Positions 1 to 7,618 of a stretch of DNA of 12,357 bases are shown piece by piece; position 1 is the stretch's first letter; each line of letters opens with the position of its first letter. The stretch spans positions 1 to 12,357 of the forward strand of contig JALKBU010001341.1 in assembly GCA_023091735.1 (NCBI GenBank). Direction: 5' to 3'. The DNA comes from Trichomonas tenax (taxonomy: Eukaryota; Parabasalia; Trichomonadida; Trichomonadidae). Both the position numbers and the translations under genes were made by a program. Under the pieces are notes generated by a model. That model saw only the letters and a list, made by a program, of their open reading frames with translations, did no database searches and had not been told where the DNA came from.

Positions 1-90
1 ATAATGATGAAAAAATGAGATAGATTGATGTAATATCATAATGATGAAAAAATGAGATAGATTAACTTTATATCATAATGATGAAAAAAT
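1..90. repeat. 37-bp tandem repeat, about 2.4 copies
   Basis: Copies begin at 1, 38 and 75. Each starts ATAATGATGAAAAAATGAGA; the third is cut after about 16 bases. The first two copies differ mainly around their positions 27-33. The repeat abuts the 3' end of the broken ankyrin-type gene and runs off the left edge, so the total copy number is unknown. On the minus strand each unit contains TCATTTTTTCATCATTA, which loosely resembles the trichomonad initiator consensus TCAYTWYTCATTA. It could be a duplicated promoter for a leftward gene outside the window, or a plain minisatellite. Confidence 0.9.
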
Positions 91-94
91 AAAA

Positions 95-798
95 TTAATG
101 AGCAACTTTCATGTTGACATCAGCACCGTTTTCAAACAAAATTTTAATGAATTCGATATTCTTCTCTTTTATTGATTTCGTGATTATATTATCTGTAGTG
201 TCTTTATTATTAACTTCCCAAAATTTTTCGTCATTCCCGAATTTTATTGCTTCTGTATCTTTATCTCCTACCATTTTTGCCAAAATGTTCCAAATTTTAT
301 CAAAATCTTCGGCAGATTTTTGGAGTTTTTTCAGTGATTCAATGTTATGACTTGAGTCCATTTTTTAGTTTGCTTTTGAGGATGAGGATCTTTTGTAATT
401 AATTCAGTGTTTTTTGATCTGGAATCACCAGTTACTGTTTCATTCTTGTTCTCGTGACAGGAATTTGAAGATGAAATTAAAGATTTAATGAGATCACCAA
501 CAGGTTGAAGACACTTAATATTGAGATATTCATTCACAACGTTCAAAAATTTAAGAACATTGTGGCACTGAGATTTATCATCTCCGAAGTCAACATTGAG
601 ACGGTAAAATATAGCAAGCCTATCAAGTGTATCATAGTGTTTTTTGCTTTCCTTCAAAATGTAAATGGAATCATCAATACTCAATTTAGCTTTCTTAATA
701 ACATTCAAGAGATCATCGAAATTTTCTAAGACGTCGAACAATGTGTCGTTAGCGATCATCTGAGGTAAGGCCTTCGTAGTCTCTTTTGGATAGCTCAT
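95..798 (-). pseudogene. Broken ankyrin-repeat-type protein gene
   Basis: Two minus-strand frames overlap. The first starts at ATG 798 (MSYPKETTKALPQ) and runs to 331. It begins with an alpha-helical domain (LFDVLENFDDLL, then SIYILKESKKHYDTLDRLAI) and continues into a polar linker. The second (361 to 95, MDSSHNIESLKK) carries on with a helical segment and ends in what looks like the first ankyrin repeat (IEFIKILFENGADVN). The switch falls at a run of six A's on the coding strand, so a single indel there, or a sequencing error, would separate them. I remember this kind of N-terminal domain followed by ankyrin repeats from large trichomonad gene families; that is recall, not a search. Those proteins normally carry many ankyrin repeats, whereas this one stops after about one, next to the tandem repeat. 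It is likely host DNA, outside the mobile element. Its molecular function is unknown; ankyrin repeats bind other proteins. Confidence 0.6.
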
Positions 799-819
799 TG
801 AAATTTTTGTCAACCCACC

Positions 820-828
820 GAAAAGTGA
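820..828 (-). promoter_or_regulatory. Candidate trichomonad initiator (Inr)
   Basis: The minus strand reads TCACTTTTC, which fits the first nine positions of the trichomonad Inr consensus TCAYTWYTCATTA; the trailing ATTA is not matched. It lies about 22 bases upstream of ATG 798 of the ankyrin-type gene. That is close to the very short 5' UTRs typical of trichomonads. It supports both the start choice and the host assignment, but a nine-base match can arise by chance. Confidence 0.4.
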
Positions 829-2471
829 CCCGACGATTACGACGATAGCCTTGTAAACTTTTGTACGTTAGTTGGTCATTTTCCCAACGCCTCATATTGT
901 GGAGTGATAGGCAAAAATGTTTTGGGTGTCAACGAGCCAAAGTGTAAAGTGTCAGATTGTCAGATTTATTATATTGAAAAATTGTCAAAAAAACGATAAG
1001 AAAAATTTAATTTTGTCACGTAAATAATTATTTGCCGAATAAAACCAAATGTCTGATTTGAAATTAGAGGGGGAGCGGAATTTCAAGTACCACCCATCTC
1101 GAAATTCATTAAATTTGTGCTTTATAATAGAAATAGTATACAGAGTGTGATTTACCATGGGAACCAAAAATTTGTCTAACCCTGAAAAAATCCCACTCTG
1201 AGAATATCCAAAACTATAATTTCCCTAATATATATAAAATAAACAATTTCCTATAATTTATATCGAAATCTCAACAAATTCTTATAATTTGTTATTAAAA
1301 TACCCTATTTAACATCAGGATTGCCACTCCCCCTGCCTTAGAGCATATTTACATGTCATATTGCCAGCTTTATTTTTTAATGGATGGGTATACCGCGTTC
1401 ACCCAAAAATCATATGGAAATTGCAAGCCAAGCATTTGCAAGATGATGTATCTCGTATATTACTATACATCCATACCATTAGTTATCCAAGAAATGGATT
1501 TTCAATAATGCGATTTTCATTTTTCCAAAAAATCATACGACAATCACCAACTTTACCTCTCGATTGCTCAAATATTTCGTACATGTCGACTATTGCAGAA
1601 ATAACAAAGATATCATGCCGTTAATAATTTCTGTTCCTAAATTTTCTGATCCTTAAAAACAATATTTGATTAAAATATAACGATGAATCGTAATATATGG
1701 GCCATTTATCGCATACCTGCACATTATTATTAACCAATTCTTACAAAACGTCGAAATTCTGCTGATGATTTTCTCAAAAACATGAAAAATATACTTATTC
1801 GTATGCAAATAATATTACTGTTGTTATTAGTATCATACAGAGAGTCTATTCATTGATTATTACAACTTAGATACCAAAAACCAAATGTTTCTCATAATAT
1901 TTTCGGAAAAAGGCTTTTATAATTTAAAAATAACTATTGAGAATAAATATATTTATAAAGTATATCATATTAGCATAATATAAAGTCTTGAATCACAGTT
2001 TTTTGAATTTTCATTAAAAATGTGATTATTTCTATTTCACCTCTTTTCTCTGGTGTTTCGCATTCATTAAGAATTATTGTAGACATTTTATGATTTGAAT
2101 TTATAAAATATCTGTTGTATTGTAATAAATGAATAATTGTTTACATTTTGGATAAAACAATTTCAGAGCAAATTTTGATTTTCTGATATTATACATTCTA
2201 CAATATCTCCTGTTTACACAGTATTGATTTTCAAATCAAAAAGTCAATTTTAAACATTTACCATTTTTAATTTTCTTGATTAATCGAGATAACAAAAAAA
2301 TATTGTGATATTCTTAACATATGATCAAGTGATATTTATATTTTAATACTTAAGATAACAGAAAAAATTGTTTAGACTCCATTACGTCGACTGAAAAAGA
2401 AAAAAACTATCTTTACGGACTTGACCCTGATACACACATTACACGCGTATGTTATTCAACTGCTACACTAC

Positions 2472-2494
2472 AAGAAAAGGTTCAACCTTTTCTT
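2472..2494. repeat. Perfect 11-bp inverted repeat
   Basis: AAGAAAAGGTT (2472-2482) and AACCTTTTCTT (2484-2494) are exact reverse complements around one central C. As RNA or cruciform DNA the practical loop would be about 3-5 nt with an 8-10 bp stem. No gene lies on either side within several hundred bases, so a role as a transcript terminator cannot be assigned. Confidence 0.85.
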
Positions 2495-2968
2495 TCATTT
2501 GTGATATTTAAAATATTCAAACATTAAAAGTGACTTAAAAAGATAAAAAATATGTGCAACGAGATTCGAACAACAATCCTTTTTTCCATATTTCCTGACA
2601 CCCCCTCATTTAGGCCTGTGGCGATCCTGTTGTGAAATATGATATATTGTTTAATTAATAATTAAAATTCTTATGGTAGGGATTTATTAATGGTTTCCAT
2701 AAATTGTTAAAATAAAAAATATTTTTATATGTTTTTCTCTAATATATAATTATAACAACAACCAAAAAAATTTCTGGTGTTAATATTCAGAACTTATAAA
2801 TATATATGTAATATTTCAATTAATTATAGCGATTTAGTAGATCTTTTATCTCAAGTAACAATCGATAGCAACTAACCTTAAAGCCTTAGCTAAAAATACT
2901 TCTCGAGGGCTTCGGGCGCGAAATTGAATGCTTGATTTTCCCTCAAATTTTTCTGAAGTATACACAGG

Positions 2969-2997
2969 TTTACAAATAGTTTACAAAACTTTACAAA
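2969..2997. repeat. Three phased TTTACAAA direct repeats
   Basis: TTTACAAA occurs at 2969-2976, 2980-2987 and 2990-2997, with spacings of 11 and 10 bases, close to one DNA helical turn. They lie about 170-195 bases upstream of the first element gene (ATG 3164). The arrangement is iteron-like or operator-like. It could mark the left end, an origin or a promoter of the element, but the host background is AT-rich and no partner at the right end was seen. Confidence 0.6.
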
Positions 2998-3016
2998 CAA
3001 AAGTGGCAAAGCATAT

Positions 3017-3080
3017 AAGTGACAACTTTAAAATGTAACATTAAGGTTTATCTAAAAGTGACCACATTTAAAAATATGAC
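3017..3080. repeat. Imperfect direct repeat, period 39
   Basis: AAGTGACAACTTTAAAATG (from 3017) recurs as AAGTGACCACATTTAAAAAT (from 3056). Each copy is followed by a T-rich then AAC or GAC ending. A weaker AAGTGGCAAAG sits at 3001. Together with the TTTACAAA array this makes a roughly 110-bp repeat block just ahead of the gene at 3164. Confidence 0.5.
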
Positions 3081-3163
3081 AAATAAAAAATATCAAAAAT
3101 TTATATGACAAAAATAATTTGGAAATTTTGTGATATTTATAATTTTTTTATTTTTAGTAAAAG

Positions 3164-3500
3164 ATGTCCGGAATCACTCATGAACAAATTATTACAATTT
3201 TAGATGCTTATCACATAGAAAAACATCCGAAAAATAATTTTAATTATAATTTTTCCAAATATATAAACAACTATGAAAAATCTTGGATATAATGGTGATA
3301 TTTATGATTATAAATCTGTTGTAAAATATCTTAATATTATTCATGGTACAAAAACCAAGAATTTATTTAAGAAATTACCATTTAACGTTAATGTTGAAAT
3401 TGGTGGAAATTATTATGATATGAATGATGTAAATTATGATGAACAATATGATAAACATATAACTGAAAAATTTACACAGGAATATTTAAAGGGCAATTAA
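3164..3500 (+). pseudogene. Unknown element gene, one frameshift
   Basis: ATG 3164 opens a 42-aa frame (MSGITHEQIITILDAYHIEK...) that ends at a stop just past 3290. A second frame beginning around 3273 (KNLGYNGDIYDYKSVVKYLNI...) continues to 3500. The two overlap by a few codons and share the same Asn/Tyr/Lys-rich style, so they are best read as one gene of about 110 residues split by an indel near 3273-3290. The product is hydrophilic with no signal peptide, membrane segment or known motif. The SVVKYLNI stretch might be part of a small helical DNA-binding fold, but I do not recognise the family. It is the leftmost gene with element-like composition, preceded by the direct-repeat block. Confidence 0.45.
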
Positions 3501-3604
3501 ATTTTTATACGCAAAGTCGACGAAACTCGTTTTTTAACTCACTGGATTAACTTCTTGCTAAGATATTGAACCTTAATGTACAAAATCCTGTTGTGCATGA
3601 TATA

Positions 3605-3767
3605 TTAAAGAATTAGCTAACAAAGCCTATATTTCATTAAAATATTAGATATATCTTGCATCAAAAACATTGATTTGAGTTAGTATATAACATTTCGCTC
3701 ATTTGTACCTAGCGTTACAAACGATCTAAATGTTAGACTCGGGATATAAATAAGCTAATTCTTTTAA
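3605..3767. repeat. 163-bp segment bounded by inverted repeats
   Basis: TTAAAGAATTAGCT (3605-3618) pairs with AGCTAATTCTTTTAA (3753-3767); 12 bases match without a gap and the match extends if one extra A is allowed. Inside lies a smaller palindrome, TTTGTA (3702-3707) with TACAAA (3716-3721), and CGCT/AGCG at 3696-3699 and 3711-3714. This could be a MITE-like insertion, or a structured non-coding segment of the element. No clear target-site duplication was seen. Confidence 0.45.
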
Positions 3768-4106
3768 AATTTACTTTTTTATAACTTCCAATAATATATA
3801 AAAAATATAAATGAAAATAAATAATTAAAAATATAAATTCAAAATATATATAAAAATATAAATAATAAAAATATTTTTAATTAGTTCTATATCAAGCATA
3901 CACAGTAATGTACAGTGGCATGCAATCTGTTCCGGAATCTGTGTTATAAGTATTTATAAAATAATAATAATTAAAACTAATAAATATTTTTTATCCAATA
4001 AATGTCAAGTTATATATATCAGTATTCTTTTCCAGAGAGATTACAGAATTGATGATTATAACTTAGCAGCATAATAATTCAAAAATAATAATAATATTTT
4101 TTTGTT
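3768..4106. other. AT-rich spacer
   Basis: About 3780-3885 is almost pure A/T low-complexity DNA (runs such as AAATATAAATAATAAAAATA). From 3886 to 4079 neither strand carries a convincing frame. At 4080-4104 an inverted repeat lies immediately after the stop of the leftward pseudogene (4107): CAAAAA at its left, TTTTTTG at its right. It may be a worn copy of the 3' hairpin element described below, but the diagnostic GCGA/TCGC stem is absent. Confidence 0.5.
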
Positions 4107-4677
4107 TTAATTTACTAAAACATATTTAAGAGATAATCGATATTTAGATTTTAATTGTATATAATCAGATGAATAACATATCTTGAAATTAACTGTTGTA
4201 TTAGTTCTTCAAATATTTTAATTTGTGATATCTTAATATATAGTGAATACTTAAAACAACCAACTTCAGGTTCTAATAGATCAATTTCACATTTATGATG
4301 TGTTTAAATTGAAATCACTGTTTCAAGATCTTTTTTAGTTAATATGATATTATCATGTGAAATTGAATTAGCAAGTAATTTCTTATCTTGATCCAATAAT
4401 ATACTTTGATATAAACTTAATAGATATTCATCAACTGTTTTATATAATGGTTCAAATGTATTAATCTCTCTATTGGTGGATATGATACAACATCTAATTT
4501 AACATCACTATTAGCATTACTTTCATTTGTACCCCTAATATTAATTTCTTTATCATTATCTAGTTTATCACTACTATAATTCTTAATAATAATATTATTA
4601 GTTGTTCTACTATCAACATTACTAGTTGGTTCAATTGGAACATTAGCAATTCCTGCCAGAATACTCTGAGACCGCAT
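4107..4677 (-). pseudogene. Unknown element protein, decayed
   Basis: The minus strand starts at ATG 4677 (MRSQSILAGIANVPIEPTSN), with a polar Asn/Ser-rich segment to about residue 85. A frameshift near 4460-4475 moves into a frame reading EINTFEPLYKTVDEYLLSLY and further to ISI, where an in-frame TAA occurs at 4304. The same frame continues beyond that stop (HHKCEIDLLEPEVGCFKYSL). A second frameshift near 4190-4210 leads to SSDYIQLKSKYRLSLKYVLV and a final stop at 4107. The whole is about 185-190 residues. No catalytic motif is visible; the C-terminal half alternates hydrophobic and polar residues, as in beta-strands. It diverges from the gene at 4719 with only 41 bp between their starts, so a shared promoter region is likely. 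A virion structural role is possible from context but not shown. Confidence 0.5.
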
Positions 4678-4718
4678 TTTTATAAAATAAAACAATATAA
4701 ATGTATTAAAATAAATAA

Positions 4719-5096
4719 ATGAATAAGCAAACGATTGAAGGATCACCACAAAAAATAAATCCTATAAATATCTTATCATATGATGATAACGGTGTTGCTA
4801 TTAGAAATGTTAATAATATACCTATAATAAAAATGCCAAGAGTTATGGATAGAGGAATAGAACCTAGAATATATGTTAATGATGGTTCACATGGTACTAA
4901 CTTACATTATACATATTCTTATAAAGTATATGCTGAACCAAATGAGAAATCTAGTATTTATAATGGTTATTCTAATAACTTTCCTAGACAAATAACAGAT
5001 ACTCAAACATATGATATGCAAGCATTTAGTAGATTATCTATTAATGTAGATATGAATGGTAATCACTTATTTACAAATCCACAATTAAAAATATAA
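4719..5096 (+). CDS. Unknown element protein, 125 aa
   Basis: The frame is open from ATG 4719 (MNKQTIEGSPQKINPINILS) to a stop at 5096. The product is soluble, with no signal peptide or membrane helix. It has a disordered-looking N-terminus, a central stretch rich in Tyr, Asn and Ser (LHYTYSYKVYAEPNEKSSIY) and a likely beta-rich C-terminal part ending NGNHLFTNPQLKI. I do not recognise the family. It is divergent from the decayed gene at 4107-4677 across a 41-bp A/T spacer, and its stop lies only 7 bp before the first two-hairpin element. Its length may be native or may be a cut-down remnant of a larger structural protein. The frame has no lesions, which among these neighbours is unusual. Confidence 0.55.
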   Translation: MNKQTIEGSPQKINPINILSYDDNGVAIRNVNNIPIIKMPRVMDRGIEPRIYVNDGSHGTNLHYTYSYKVYAEPNEKSSIYNGYSNNFPRQITDTQTYDMQAFSRLSINVDMNGNHLFTNPQLKI

Positions 5097-5103
5097 ATTA
5101 TAA

Positions 5104-5142
5104 GCGCGACAAATAGTCGCAGCTCATCAATTATGATGGTCC
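5104..5142. promoter_or_regulatory. Two-hairpin 3' element, copy 1
   Basis: The first stem is GCGAC (5106-5110) with GTCGC (5116-5120), loop AAATA. The second stem is CATCA (5125-5129) with TGATG (5134-5138), loop ATTA, extended by a T-G pair and, after a mismatch, a G-C pair. It lies 7 bp after the stop of the rightward gene at 4719-5096 and 30 bp after the stop (5173) of a leftward remnant, in a convergent gap. The first stem differs from copies 2-4 on both sides in a way that keeps pairing. Confidence 0.7.
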
Positions 5143-5172
5143 AATTTAATTTCATATTCAAAATTATTATGA

Positions 5173-5385
5173 TCAAATATTAAAGATATTTTTATATTTT
5201 CGTTTTTTATATTTATTAATTATATTATTTATCTTATCTAATATACAAATATCATCAACATTTTCAATTACAATGATTTCATAAATTATAAACTTTAAAT
5301 ACATATTTATATAGAAATTAAAATAGCTTCAACTATAATTTTATCTTTGCAATAAAATGGTAATATAATCTTATCATTCAACAGC
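5173..5385 (-). pseudogene. Small leftward gene remnant
   Basis: The minus strand reads KIILPFYCKDKIIVEAILIS to a stop at 5307. In another frame it then reads from ATG 5304 (MYLKFIIYEIIVIENVDDIC) to a stop at 5173, giving 43 residues that are hydrophobic first and basic at the end (KYKKRKYKNIF). Together they look like the C-terminal 60-70 residues of one gene with a frameshift. No family is recognised. Its upstream end meets the rightward ATPase start at 5396, so the 5' part has probably been deleted. The two-hairpin element lies just downstream of its stop, as for other leftward genes here, which favours its being a true gene end. Confidence 0.35.
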
Positions 5386-5395
5386 AAATTCTTTT

Positions 5396-6036
5396 ATGAA
5401 AAACATAAAAAGTAAAATTAAGAAAATAAGTGATGATAAATGGATTATTTAAATAAAAACGTTAAACAAAAAAGTAAGTATTATGCTATATGTGAATTCT
5501 TAAATAGTAATATGAAAGAAATAAGTGAAGATATGGAACATATGATTGAAAAACATAAATTAAGAAAAGATCCTAAAACATTTGATATACAAAGATTAAC
5601 TTATTATATTACATCAAAACTTAAGAAATATCCATTTACTAAATATCCATCAAATACATTCTTAGTATTAGATGATTATGGTAGACATAAGTTATTAACT
5701 AAAGCAGATAGTCCTTTAGCAAATTTCATAACGAAAGTTAGACATTATAATTATACTGTAGTTATATTAGCACAGACATGGAGATTCATTTGTTTAAATA
5801 TTAAACGTTTATGTACTGATTTAGTTATATTCCAAGGATATAGTATGAAGGATTTACAAATAATGGTAGAACAATCCGGTGTAATTGATGATTGGCAAGA
5901 TATTTGGGAACAATATAAAACATTACCTACACCAAGATCTAATATGGAGATATATATAGTGACTGGATCCATAAAATTCAACTTAATAGAGCAAAGTAAA
6001 AATATACAATGTTTTAGTTTAAAATATATTAAATGA
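5396..6036 (+). pseudogene. Packaging-type ATPase (HerA/FtsK-like), Walker A lost
   Basis: In Polintons and related viruses this P-loop ATPase drives genome packaging into capsids. The main frame (5440-6036) holds the C-terminal two thirds: Walker B FLVLDD at residues 74-79 of that frame, a downstream QTWRFI motif at 112-117 (sensor-like, conserved in this family), and the tail LVIFQGYSMKDLQIMVEQSG. No P-loop (GxxxxGKS/T) is present. A short frame from ATG 5396 (MKNIKSKIKKISDDKWII, then stop at 5450-5452) has the character of the protein's own N-terminus, with the basic lead and DDKW that would precede the first strand. The simplest reading is an internal deletion that joins this start, out of frame, to codons beyond Walker A. 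Without Walker A the product cannot bind ATP normally. The ATPase stop overlaps the next ATG (ATGA, 6033-6036). Confidence 0.75.
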
Positions 6037-6545
6037 CAGATAATCGAGGTTTTTGGCGTAGAAATGTAAATAGGCTATCTGGTGCCTGGAACACAGTAAA
6101 GAACGCTGCTAAGAATAGTGGTGAGTTTATTGGTCAAGCATATCATTTTGCATCACCAATGATCGACTCTGAGTTAGAAAAAGCAGCAGCAACAGGTAAT
6201 CCTTGGGCTATTGGTGGATTAGGATTAAAGAAAGGATTAGATCTTAGTGGTAGGTATATTAAAGATTATACTAATAAGAAATTAGGATCAAATCATGGTT
6301 TAAGCAAATGGATGAATGATTTTGGTAAAGGTTATAATAAATCTGAAGAAGCAATTAAACCAATAAGAGATAAAATACAATCAGATCCAGAACTAAGAAG
6401 TTCTATACAATCACATCAATTTATTAGAAACTTATATGGATTAGAAAGATTAAATTATACACCTAATAAAAATGTTAAATCTATTGATGGTAATGTTATA
6501 AATAAAATAGGAAAAACAAAACGTAAAGTTTGGAGTAATGTTTAA
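6033..6545 (+). CDS. Unknown basic protein downstream of the ATPase
   Basis: An intact 170-aa frame, whose ATG overlaps the ATPase stop by four bases, indicates a coupled pair. The N-terminus MTDNRGFWRRNVNRLSGAWN is basic and amphipathic. It is followed by an Ala/Gly-rich helical stretch (VKNAAKNSGEFIGQAY, EKAAATGNPWAIGGLGLKKG), a charged middle and a basic C-terminus (KIGKTKRKVWSNV). No signal peptide or clear membrane helix is seen. I do not recognise the family. The amphipathic, small-residue-rich start and the place next to the packaging ATPase would suit a small virion-associated protein (for example a DNA-binding core or membrane-active minor protein), but that is inference from context only. 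It is convergent with the truncated integrase, with 16 bp between the two stops. Confidence 0.65.
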   Translation: MTDNRGFWRRNVNRLSGAWNTVKNAAKNSGEFIGQAYHFASPMIDSELEKAAATGNPWAIGGLGLKKGLDLSGRYIKDYTNKKLGSNHGLSKWMNDFGKGYNKSEEAIKPIRDKIQSDPELRSSIQSHQFIRNLYGLERLNYTPNKNVKSIDGNVINKIGKTKRKVWSNV

Positions 6546-6561
6546 TTTTATTATAAATGAA

Positions 6562-6972
6562 TTAATATTCGATATTATTATTCTGAAATAGTCTTATTAC
6601 ATCATCTGATAAATATGAACTATCTTGATCTGATGTTAATGTTTTAGGTTTATATTCATTTATAAATTTCGTTAATACTTCAATCACGTTATTTTTATTT
6701 TTATTCATCATAGGATAAGCATATGCTTTACGAGAATTAATATTAATGAATATTAAGAAATATGGTGTATTAGATGAATGACTTTGTATTAATGTATCAA
6801 ATTGATAACTATCAGATGTATTAGAATATATTGGTAAATAATATTGTTTATTATTTATATTATTTAGAAATGTTCTAACATCTTTAGATTTAAAACCTTT
6901 ATCTTTAGCCACACTATATAATTTCTTAAAGCTTTTCCATTTGTATTTATTATATAAATCTTGAAGTAACAT
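6562..6972 (-). pseudogene. Retroviral-type (rve) integrase, C-terminally truncated
   Basis: This is the DDE integrase that would insert the element into host DNA. From ATG 6972 the frame reads a helical N-terminal part (MLLQDLYNKYKWKSFKKLYS) and then the RNase H-like core. The first catalytic Asp is in SYQFDTLIQ (residue 59). The strands YFLIFININSRKAYAYP follow, and the second Asp is in TLTSDQDSSY (residue 115). The catalytic Glu, expected about 35 residues further on, is missing because the frame ends at residue 136 (NNNIEY). The C-terminal region, which in Polintons often carries a chromodomain, is also absent. The break lies only 16 bp from the end of the convergent gene, so a deletion joined the two. 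The two-hairpin copy 2 lies about 40 bp upstream of its start. Confidence 0.8.
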
Positions 6973-7011
6973 TAAATACTTTGATAAAAAGAAAATAATT
7001 ATATATCATAA

Positions 7012-7050
7012 GCGCGATTAAAAATCGCAGCCCATCAATTATGATGGGCC
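7012..7050. promoter_or_regulatory. Two-hairpin 3' element, copy 2 (best preserved)
   Basis: The first stem is GCGATT (7014-7019) with AATCGC (7023-7028), loop AAA (or five pairs with loop TAAAA). It is joined by one A to a perfect 8-bp second stem, GCCCATCA (7030-7037) with TGATGGGC (7042-7049), loop ATTA. It sits 22 bp past the stop of the leftward gene at 7072-7509 and 40 bp before the integrase ATG, between two co-directional genes. Confidence 0.8.
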
Positions 7051-7071
7051 TATTTATTCTTCTAACATTAA

Positions 7072-7509
7072 TTAATCTAAATGTGTATTAATATTAATAT
7101 TTAAAGTTTCAATTTTTGGTAATACCATATTCATAATATTATTATTAACAATTGTTAGTTTATGATTATAATATTTAAATTGTTTATCACCAGTTTCCAT
7201 AAAATTAACATTAGTTAGATCTACATCAATAGCATTGAAATTAGAATCATTACATCTAATAATATTAGTATATGTAACATTAATATTAATCTTAATACGA
7301 TTCAAATCAAATATTCTAGATAATTCTTCATTAGTATATTTCTTACCATCAATAATAAATGCTCTAGGATTAACACTATATCCAATTTTATTTTCTTTAA
7401 TATATTTTGTGAATATAATTGTTAAACTTTTAGAATTTTTAAATTCGGATATAACTTGTGTAGCAATACTATTAACACTAAAATACTTTTCTTGATTTTC
7501 ACAGGACAT
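7072..7509 (-). CDS. Unknown element protein, 145 aa
   Basis: The first ATG is at 7509 (MSCENQEKYFSVNSIATQVI); the frame is open further upstream but only from non-ATG codons. The frame is unbroken to 7072. The product has a mixed alpha/beta character: a Ser/Lys-rich N-terminal third, a conserved-looking AFIIDGKKYTNEELSRIFDL segment, and a beta-like C-terminal half with alternating Ile/Val/Asn (IKININVTYTNIIRCNDSNF). No catalytic motif, membrane segment or signal peptide is seen, and I do not recognise the family. It sits in a leftward cluster between the KilA-N gene and the integrase, with a two-hairpin element on each side (3 upstream, 2 downstream). Intactness next to broken genes may reflect its small size rather than selection. 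Confidence 0.6.
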   Translation of the reverse strand: MSCENQEKYFSVNSIATQVISEFKNSKSLTIIFTKYIKENKIGYSVNPRAFIIDGKKYTNEELSRIFDLNRIKININVTYTNIIRCNDSNFNAIDVDLTNVNFMETGDKQFKYYNHKLTIVNNNIMNMVLPKIETLNININTHLD

Positions 7510-7553
7510 CTTTATTTGGGGAAAAACTTTTGATTTTTTAAACAACTAGATAA

Positions 7554-7597
7554 ACGCGAATGCTTAATTCGCAGTCAAAAATAATATTATTTTTGCC
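7554..7597. promoter_or_regulatory. Two-hairpin 3' element, copy 3
   Basis: The first stem is GCGAAT (7556-7561) with ATTCGC (7567-7572), loop GCTTA. The second is CAAAAATAAT (7576-7585) with ATTATTTTTG (7586-7595), a perfect palindrome flanked by a G-C pair after one mismatch. The second stem is different in sequence from copies 1 and 2 but in the same position. It lies 22 bp after the stop of the leftward KilA-N gene (7619) and about 45 bp before ATG 7509. Confidence 0.75.
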
Positions 7598-7618
7598 AAA
7601 TAAAATTTCATATTATTT

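Larger units (their letters stand above)
829..3163. other. Long stretch without a recognisable gene
   Basis: No convincing coding sequence was found on either strand. Short open frames (60 aa at 985-1167 minus, 87 codons at 1361-1624 plus, 38 aa at 1970-2086 minus) have no recognisable motif, and the 1361 frame starts at TTG. Composition is mixed, less uniformly AT-rich than the element to the right, with several GC-richer patches (1066-1080, 2600-2630, 2900-2925). Small repeats inside it are listed separately. A two-fold direct repeat of GTCAGATT occurs at 951-966. The left terminus of the mobile element should lie in or near the right part of this stretch, but no terminal inverted repeat could be matched. 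Confidence 0.6.

Noticed and set aside
985..1167. 60-aa minus-strand frame
   Set aside because: No motif, no initiator and no neighbours that support it.
1066..1334. AGGGGGAG (near 1069) and CTCCCCCT (near 1328) as terminal inverted repeats
   Set aside because: Only eight bases match, the enclosed DNA carries no gene or internal symmetry, and no target-site duplication is seen.
1361..1624. 87-codon plus-strand frame
   Set aside because: It starts at TTG, has no family resemblance, and the opposite strand gives an equally long open stretch, as expected by chance.
1970..2086. 38-aa minus-strand frame beginning MSTIILNECETPEKRGEIEI
   Set aside because: It has an ATG and sensible composition but is short, isolated, lacks an initiator-like motif and has no recognisable family.
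2409..2475. tRNA-like signals on the minus strand (TAGTGTAGCAGTTGAA resembling an A box, GGGTCAAGTCC resembling a B box)
   Set aside because: The span is about 66 bases, the T arm lacks a base and does not form a 5-bp stem, and the acceptor ends do not pair beyond four bases.
2540..2640. TTCGAATC-type T-loop sequence on the minus strand near 2565
   Set aside because: The flanking bases do not form a T stem, and no matching D or anticodon arm was found.
7235..7495. Hydrophobic plus-strand frame that looks like a membrane protein
   Set aside because: It is the antisense shadow of the leftward gene at 7072-7509, with hydrophobicity produced by complementing A/T-rich codons.
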